In this document: in pieces, positions 57,791 to 64,000 of the stretch
How positions within the stretch are numbered: position 1 is the stretch's first letter
Layout: every line of letters starts with the position of its first letter
NCBI GenBank assembly: GCA_946811185.2
Contig: OX328097.1
Span: forward strand, 6,620,242 to 6,684,241
Origin: Hippopus hippopus
Taxonomy: Eukaryota; Mollusca; Bivalvia; Cardiida; Cardiidae
DNA: 64,000 bases
Direction of reading: 5' to 3'
Program-made: the position numbers and the translations under genes
The notes under the pieces: model-generated
The model's database searches: none
What the model was told of the DNA's origin: nothing
Seen by the model: only the letters and a program-made list of their open reading frames with translations

Positions 57791-58607
57791 CAAAAAGCAG
57801 CCAGAAAGTTGTTAACTCTGTAAAGTCCAACCAGGCTATCAATCATGACTGTAAAAAAATAATGTTTCATAGGAATACAGTTCATTGCTTTACCATGTAT
57901 TAAAGTTATACCTACTGTATAATGAAATAATTTGAAACTTCACAGTCTCTAGTCATAAAACAATGAAAATTACAAATTATATAGGATCCAGCAGTCTGCC
58001 AAGAAATTCTTTAATTGCTTATACTTGTGAAAATATTGTTGGCAAGCTGAGAGGTTGCTTTTTACAAGCAATTTCTGCTCTTCCCTGGACGTTTTCTGTT
58101 GGTTTTTTTTCCCCACCCAAATTCCATTTTTTTTTTTTTTCATAGAAAAGGTTTTGTCGCCATTTCTAACTTTAGCTGGCAGGTTTTTTGATTTGGTATG
58201 TTGTAGAACATTTTAAAATTCATATAAACATTTGACAGTAACAAACTAGAAGTAGATGGAATTCTGAGGAGTATCTGCAATTTACAAGGGCCTGATTCAG
58301 CTTTTAGAATTTAAAGCTGTGAATGCTGCCCAATATGTTTTGGAGACTAGGGTCATCAGTGTTCCCACTGAAATTTTTATTTGGAGGTTTTGTACCCCCT
58401 ACCATTGAAAAATGGGGGTATAAGAAAAAAATGGGGGTACAAATTCAGAAAAATTAGTATGCCTACAACTCTAAATTGTTTTCTTAAATGCCTCATCCTC
58501 TTTCAGGTGAAGAACAATCATATAGATCTACAAAGCGAATTTACATTTTTACATGTAACCAGGGATCGTATATTTGATCCCTGATGTAACAAATAGTAAA
58601 ATAATTA

Positions 58608-58690
58608 CTTGACAAAGTGATAACTAGTAGTCTTTATGCTCATCTTTTCACGTGCCTTTTGCATAACACTCAACAGAGCCATTGTCGAAG
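58608..58690 (-). CDS. Candidate first coding exon
   Basis: The minus strand reads gacttcgacaATGGCTCTG, giving MALLSVMQKAREKMSIKTTS then YHFV, up to a donor caa|GTAATT. The Ala/Lys/Arg-rich, uncharged-acid-free start is compatible with a mitochondrial presequence, but this is inference. It would be the 5' exon of the gene containing the 57.7-kb exon, though phases again need an intervening exon. Confidence 0.3.
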
Positions 58691-59275
58691 TCTGGCTGGT
58701 GACTACTGTACTCAATATGAATTCTGTTTTCTTGAATGGTTCTACTAGTATACCTTGCTTGCTTACGGGAACCCAAATCCGAAAGCTTCTAAAGTAGGCC
58801 TACCGCATTTCTGAGCTATTACCAATATTAGTTTACAGACGAGAGACATTGACGTCGACAAAACACTTTTTCATAGACTGCGTTAAAGAAAGGAGAGCTG
58901 AATTACGGATAATTTTTTAAACAAACAAGTCCCAGTCTGCAATTATTGATCACGACAATAAAGACCGAGTACGCCAACCATGTAAATGTTCTAAAAATAG
59001 AAAGCTGGAAATCCCAAATTTTTCTGATGATTTACATTTTCCGAAAAAGTTGCTTTTACATGAGCCGTTCTATGCAAGCCTTTCCTACTTTTTATTTCGA
59101 TCTTCGTCTGTATTTTTTGTGCGCGATTTCACACATAGGTTTGTTATTTTGTATGTTTTTTATTTTACTTGTACGTGTTTCACGTACGATTTTGCGTGAT
59201 TGGGAACTCTGGGTCATTGTGTATTACATAGTTTAATACTTTGGAGTTCTGTAGTACGATAACTGTATCCCTTTC

Positions 59276-59478
59276 TTATTTCAGTTTTTCACCGATTGCC
59301 TCCTGGACCATGCCAAGCACAAAACAAAGTCCAAATGTGAAAGGAAGCACCCTAAAAGTCTTCTGATTGAGACTATACATAGGAGGAAGGGCTTCAAGGA
59401 AGGGCTTACATTGTACTTGATTATATACATTTTTATACATGTACTGTATCCGTCCATTCAGCAATGTTTTTCACTGCA
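59276..59478 (-). CDS. Candidate small membrane protein exon (about 54 aa)
   Basis: A strong pyrimidine tract and acceptor (ctcttttttttctgcag) precede an exon whose ATG near 59437 opens MYKNVYNQVQCKPFLEALPP, then MYSLNQKTFRVLPF, a hydrophobic segment TFGLCFVLGMV, and EAIGEKLK before a TAA at 59276. One transmembrane helix is likely. An ATTAAA complement lies about 40 bp downstream. A promoter-like segment at 60.0 kb could drive it, with 5'UTR exons between. I cannot name it. Small mitochondrial or ER membrane proteins have this general shape. Confidence 0.4.
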
Positions 59479-59969
59479 GAAAAAAAAAGAGTCAGAGACA
59501 TATGTACTGTACTTTAAGCAAACAACTCAGGTATACCAAATTTTTTGAAGATAAACAGAAACTATGACAGGTCTTACCTGAACCAGAGACATTGATGTGT
59601 ATTGTATGTCTCTGCCTGAACTCAGTTTAGCACTAGCAACAAAATATGGGATTCTCTTGATTTGACGTGGTGAGTCTTACCGCAGGCCACTTAATGATAA
59701 AATCACGAAATTCACATTTAACATATAAATATCCACTGAGTCCTTTCTATATTTCTCCCACAACGCTGTCGTAAGTGAAGGAAATAGGCCCAAGAAGACA
59801 CGATTGACACGCTCTCAGTCTCGGGTTTTTCGAAAGAACATCGAATTCAACATCCGTCGGCCAACCTTCCAACTATCACTTGTCATCGCATCTTCAACAT
59901 GAACACAAGCCTCAGGCAAAGGATCCACAAGCATAGTTATGGCAGTCTAAATTGGTCTTGTGGCAATAC

Positions 59970-60050
59970 CTGGCATCTTTTCTTTTCTGTTCCGCGAGAA
60001 TCGGCCTTCAGCGTCGCGAAATTGCATGACAACATCACCGGAAGTGTCCG
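59970..60050 (-). promoter_or_regulatory. Promoter-like segment with ETS and TCTCGCG motifs
   Basis: The minus strand reads cacttccggtgatg (ETS-type ACTTCCGGT) and, 40 bases on, gattctcgcggaac (TCTCGCG-type element), both common in housekeeping animal promoters. It is followed by aagATGCCAG|GTATTG, a possible first exon and donor. Donor-like CAG|GTAAGA at about 59580 and GCG|GTAAGA at about 59680 lie downstream. Position fits the exon at 59.4 kb. Confidence 0.35.
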
Positions 60051-61271
60051 AAAAATTCGTAATTTTTCGTATTTATTTTTTATCAGTCACATTAATCGAC
60101 AACACAACTATAAAAATCTTATATCATTAATAAAGTATCATTTTATATTTAAAAAAAGGGGATAAATAGTTTAATCATGCAATGTCCGGCAGTTGACGTG
60201 AATGCCCGACAGTTCTCCGTAACCAGGGATCTTATATACGATCCCTGCCGTAGCTTACCGATGCAGTCTGATTGTTGTACGTAAAATACCGATATTGACC
60301 GACATTGGCCGATGTTTCACGATCCCATTACAGTTGGGCAACGTTAAGATTGTACCTAAAAAGCATGGTTTTAAAATATCTTTGGTGGTTAACGTTTAAT
60401 TCCCAACATTACAATCAATTATTTCGATATATAGATATTCATTCCGAATCAAATGGAGTAGCGCGCAATCATGGGATGAACAAGCCATGGGACGAACTGG
60501 TTTTGGAACGAAAAAGCCCAGAACCAAGCGATCAGTAGACAAATTTAGTATCACTGCGCCAATAGAAGGCTATGAGTGAAGCTAATTTCAATAAAAAATT
60601 AGTATTTCCTTTATCGATGGCCTCATCCAGTGTATTTTAACATGCCATTTCCAATTACATATATGAGTGCTACCGAAAAACTCATTTGTTTGAGAAAAAT
60701 TGCGTTTATTTGGGTTTATTTCCTTCGGCTTTGGACAAAACACAATACATGGTCTTCAAAATTCAATCTTGAACTCATAGTGGTATTGTCTTCGACAAAT
60801 ACCACAAAAACACCTAATTGGGTATCCTAGAGAATAGAGCAATACCTTACTGTAGTCACATGTTGGTTTATCTTGTTCTGCTCCCCTCACAAGGGAACAT
60901 AATTATACTGAGGCGTTCATGTGTAGGATAATGATTACAGGGGTAATAGGTACATATAGATGTTTCTTCCATGAATCAAACAGTTTTTGTTAAGAAAAAA
61001 ACCCAGAGAATTAGTGCTAGATATAGAGGATCTTACATTTGTTTATCGATTTATGCGTGACAGTTGTTTGTCTTTCTTGTTTTTTGGGTCAAAATATTAA
61101 AGAAAAAAATACTTTGTTGTTGCACAACATTGTTGCCTTTGTCGGTTAAATTTCATTTTCATGTATTGAGTGAGTGATTCTTTCCCTTTTTTTTTATATG
61201 GCTTCAGCTTCATTCCAAGGTTATGAATGAAAAAAAGGGAGGAGGCATGTATACCCCTCAACGCCTTGTTG
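60051..61271. other. Intergenic stretch, no supported gene
   Basis: ORFs up to 77 codons on the plus strand have no motif. Small palindrome gggatcttatatacgatccc at 60227, similar in form to gggatcgtatatttgatccc at 58562. Confidence 0.4.
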
Positions 61272-62640
61272 GGTACTTAAGGGGGCTAATACTGTGCTAT
61301 CATAAAAGTCGTGCAGCGTAAAGTGCGACGTGATCCAGAAACATTTAAATGGTATACACCAATCTTGTCTATACTCTATTCAATCAATCGCCTAATCCAT
61401 TAGGCCTGGTGCATGGGGAGCAACTGGACGGCTGACTTGAACGCGTCCCGTCTCGGGGCCGACACCACGCTGGTAGGTAGAGTTTTCCACACTGGTATGT
61501 TCTCGGAAAAAAGAAGCGTTGATAGGCGCTCACTCGGCAGTGTGGCTGAATAAACTTCTAGCCATTACCCATTCTGGTAGATCGAACTAGCGCTGGCATT
61601 TGATGGTATGACGAAGAAACTGCAACTAGTTTGTGAATAACTCTATAGAGAAAACGTTGGTGTCGAGATTGTAAAAACGGCCTTCGAAGTGATGAAATAA
61701 TGGAGGTAACACTGTCTGACTGCGTTACGTTGAATCTGTTCAGCTTGCTTAATTTGCGTTTGTTCTTGAGGATTCCACATTGTTGGGGAGTACTCTATTT
61801 TGGGTCGTAATAAAGACTGATAAGCATTTGTCAGTATTTTTCGCATAGCTCGAAATAAAAAGTGATGAAAAAGTTGTGACTTTTATTGTGTTTATGTTCT
61901 ATGGCACTTTATTTTCAATTTGGTGCACATGAAATATGTGCAGGAAAAGTTTTAAAATCTACGGCCCCTAACTCTCACATTAAAAGACGGAAGCTGCCGA
62001 GACTGGCCGAATATTATTTACGAAAACGTCGATGTTACACGACATTTACGGATGAGTTAGTGAGTCTACACTTGTATTAAAAGACGGTAGCTGCCGAGAT
62101 TGGCCGAATTGCTTTTACGAAAACGTTGATGTTTACCGATGAGTTAGGGGTCGTAGACCTTAAATTTTACCATATTCATTTTTTCATTAAGCCTCGAGCA
62201 AAGGACCTTTAAAATTTACTAAAAGGTCCATTAAATGCCAGAATAGATTGTAAACGCTTTCTTATGGTACTGTTGAGCTAGTAGCTAAAAACTCTCTCTT
62301 CATGTCTTGATGAATGCTTCGGCAAGGTAGTTTAAAGCTAGAGAAGCTATCACCATTCGAAGATACATGTACATTGGTTACCAAGACTACAGTTACAATT
62401 CAGGTGAGTTTCCAGAGCGATGCACAGTGGGTGATACGCCATTAAATCCAATGCTTACATGGACTGATCTATTCTGACATAAAGATTGGGCTATTGTGGT
62501 ATTACGTGAACAGTGAATTATGTCAAAGGGCAATTTCACAAACTTGAAAGTGTTGTTTGTGCAGTATTTAAAAAAATACTTAAAAGTCGATTTCAATTTG
62601 TTTTAACAAATTGAAATCGACCTGTAAGTATTTTTGTATG
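61272..62640 (-). mobile_element. Non-LTR retrotransposon 3' remnant, copy 2
   Basis: On the minus strand a frame reads NAYQSLLRPKIEYSPTMWNP then QIKQAEQIQRNAVRQ, the post-polymerase motif of non-LTR ORF2 proteins (YK.LVRP.LEYA..VW.P....I..LE..QRRA.R). Further on are remnants of the FFPRTI..WN end. The downstream non-coding portion matches 46840-47700. Copy 1 contains a P2 insertion that this one lacks. Confidence 0.75.
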
Positions 62641-62716
62641 TCAAAGGGCAATTTCACAAACTTGAAAGTGTTGTTTGTGCAGTATTTTACAAAATACTTA
62701 AACGTCGATTTCAATA
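62641..62716. repeat. Partial repeat of the remnant's end
   Basis: gtcaaagggcaatttcacaa, then acttgaaagtgttgtttgtg, repeats 62520-62575 directly. The palindrome caatttgttttaacaaattg joins the two copies at 62598. Confidence 0.7.
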
Positions 62717-63012
62717 ACATAACATAACATAAAGTTTATTGGTAATCCAAGGCCTCCGGCCCAAAATACAAGGTATTTTAATGGTTAATCAATTTCCGGT
62801 ATAACAATAACATTTCTAACGAGACATTTTACAATTAAAAAGAATTTAATTTGAGAAAATATGAAATATGATAGCACATGTATTCCGATATGAACCTACA
62901 GAATTCATTTTCATCTGAAGGAATGTAGAGTCACTCTACTGATTCGTCATGTAAGTCTAGGGCGTGTTTTAAAAAATCTACACAAAGAATAAATACTGGA
63001 AGGGGCAGAATC
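62717..63012 (-). mobile_element. 3' UTR and tail of a second non-LTR element
   Basis: Its 3' end on the minus strand is a short tandem tail, ttatgttatgttatgtt, at 62717-62732. The UTR is about 280 bp. The tail joins the repeat copy at gtcgatttcaat. Confidence 0.75.
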
Positions 63013-64000
63013 TCACATTATACGAATATACAAATCGTTAGATGGCCTACAGCTTAACCATTCCTGTATGAAATGAATTTGACTGAGCATATTACACTGA
63101 GGGCATATGAGCAGAAAATGCACCTCATCCTCTATGCCCATGTTGTTTCTTAATAAACAATAGCGACAATATCTGTATATCCGATCAATATTCATATGCC
63201 GTCCCCTTTCAATCATTAAGCTGTGTGCAGAACAACGAAAATTAGACAATAGTTTCTTGTATACATATGACAAAGGTATTGATAAATATTTCTCTGGATT
63301 TAGAGCACTTTTATACAGTTTGTAAGTCATAGCTTTTGGTGATGTGTTTATGTGATCAAATATATTCTGCTTACAACAGTCTTTAAGTCTTTGTGTGAAA
63401 ATCGTCATAAACATATCAATATCCCCCACGTGACCATTTAACCAGACATATCCAAAACCATATTGGAAAAGTAACATCTTCACTTGAGTTGCCCAAGTGG
63501 TGCGGCCAGACTCGTCTAATTGTCGCAGCATTGTATAGCATCTCCATGGATATCTGTGCTCTTCGAGCTGTGTCAGTCTACACCAATATTTAATGCATTT
63601 ACTCATATATGACACTGATAAGGGATAGCGGCCACATTCACTAAGAGCAAAGAAATCACTAACATTTTGTTTCAAACAAGCGATTCTTTTGCAGAAATTG
63701 ATGTGGGTTTGTTCAATACGCCTACACTGCTGGTACCCCCATAATTCTGAAGAATAAATGAGGATAGGTTTTACTACTGAATCAAAGAGCTTGAAGGCTT
63801 CCGCGTGAAAAAAGGGGCCAAAATATTTTTGTCTAGAAAGGATTGCATTTACAGCTTTTTCAGCTTGCAAACTCAAAAGCTCCTTAGTTTTTGTCCACAC
63901 TAATTTGGGTGTGAAGTAAGCTCCCAGATACTTATAGATAGATACTGTTTCTAAGAGGACACCTTTGTAGTACCAATGCTCATTTATTCTCAGGGGCCCG
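63013..64000 (-). CDS. Non-LTR reverse transcriptase ORF2, C-terminus (partial)
   Basis: The frame is open from the right edge to a stop at 63013, about 328 residues. It starts within the window at RINEHWYYKG, then YKYLGAYFTPKLVW, LLSLQAEKA and LFDSVVKPILIYSSELWG. These are the regions after the polymerase active site of non-LTR ORF2 proteins. A C-terminal CRYC...EDEVHFLLICPQC motif follows (Cys/His pairs as in the ORF2 tail). The active-site FADD box would be outside the window. No frameshift is seen here, so this copy is younger than those at 46 and 61.8 kb. The apparent start at 63900 is a GTG, not a real N-terminus. Confidence 0.85.
   Translation of the reverse strand, partial: GPLRINEHWYYKGVLLETVSIYKYLGAYFTPKLVWTKTKELLSLQAEKAVNAILSRQKYFGPFFHAEAFKLFDSVVKPILIYSSELWGYQQCRRIEQTHINFCKRIACLKQNVSDFFALSECGRYPLSVSYMSKCIKYWCRLTQLEEHRYPWRCYTMLRQLDESGRTTWATQVKMLLFQYGFGYVWLNGHVGDIDMFMTIFTQRLKDCCKQNIFDHINTSPKAMTYKLYKSALNPEKYLSIPLSYVYKKLLSNFRCSAHSLMIERGRHMNIDRIYRYCRYCLLRNNMGIEDEVHFLLICPQCNMLSQIHFIQEWLSCRPSNDLYIRIM

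Overview
The window reads as animal nuclear DNA from a bivalve mollusc, most likely a heterodont clam. The call rests on AT-rich sequence, few long ORFs, very many short hairpin MITEs, several tRNA-headed SINEs, mariner/Tc1 relics and non-LTR reverse-transcriptase fragments. The species is not certain. No rRNA, CRISPR array, operon or functional tRNA gene was found.

The striking content is a family of intronless minus-strand genes encoding a bacterial-style ABC-type ATPase joined to a TOPRIM nuclease domain. This is the architecture of OLD (overcoming lysogenization defect) nucleases and of Gabija GajA. Copy 1 (20.05-21.96 kb) is broken by two frameshifts and a stop. Copy 2 (36.52-38.43 kb) has two small N-terminal deletions and two stops. 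Copy 3 (41.45-43.33 kb) is an uninterrupted 627-codon ORF, but it has lost nine residues covering a beta strand and the start of the Walker A loop. A fourth copy survives only as a C-terminal scrap (41.05-41.20 kb). Copies 2 and 3 lie in a tandem duplication of about 4 kb that also carries about 2 kb of non-coding flank. Because they are interleaved with host transposons and a SINE, they belong to the animal genome; bacterial contamination is unlikely.

Layout. 0-20 kb is repeat-rich intergenic DNA: TTAA-flanked hairpin MITEs of two families, other palindromic elements, a 75-bp minisatellite and an inverted degenerate array near 15 kb. 20-22 kb holds OLD-like copy 1. 22-34.5 kb has a symmetric repeat cluster (23.6-26.1 kb), SINEs, a decayed mariner (29.2-29.9 kb) and a foldback structure with arms of about 0.8 kb around a Tc1-like relic (31.0-34.5 kb). 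34.5-43.4 kb is the OLD-like tandem array. 44-54 kb carries dispersed duplicated repeats, including a filled/empty MITE site pair and non-LTR 3' ends. 55-60 kb holds the best candidates for ordinary spliced host genes on the minus strand, none recognised by name. 61-64 kb holds a second non-LTR 3' remnant and, running off the right edge, the C-terminus of another non-LTR reverse-transcriptase ORF.

Nothing here forms an obvious multi-gene pathway. No helicase or other partner gene sits beside the OLD-like genes. The coherent picture is one family of acquired, duplicating and decaying defence-type nuclease genes in a transposon-dense region.
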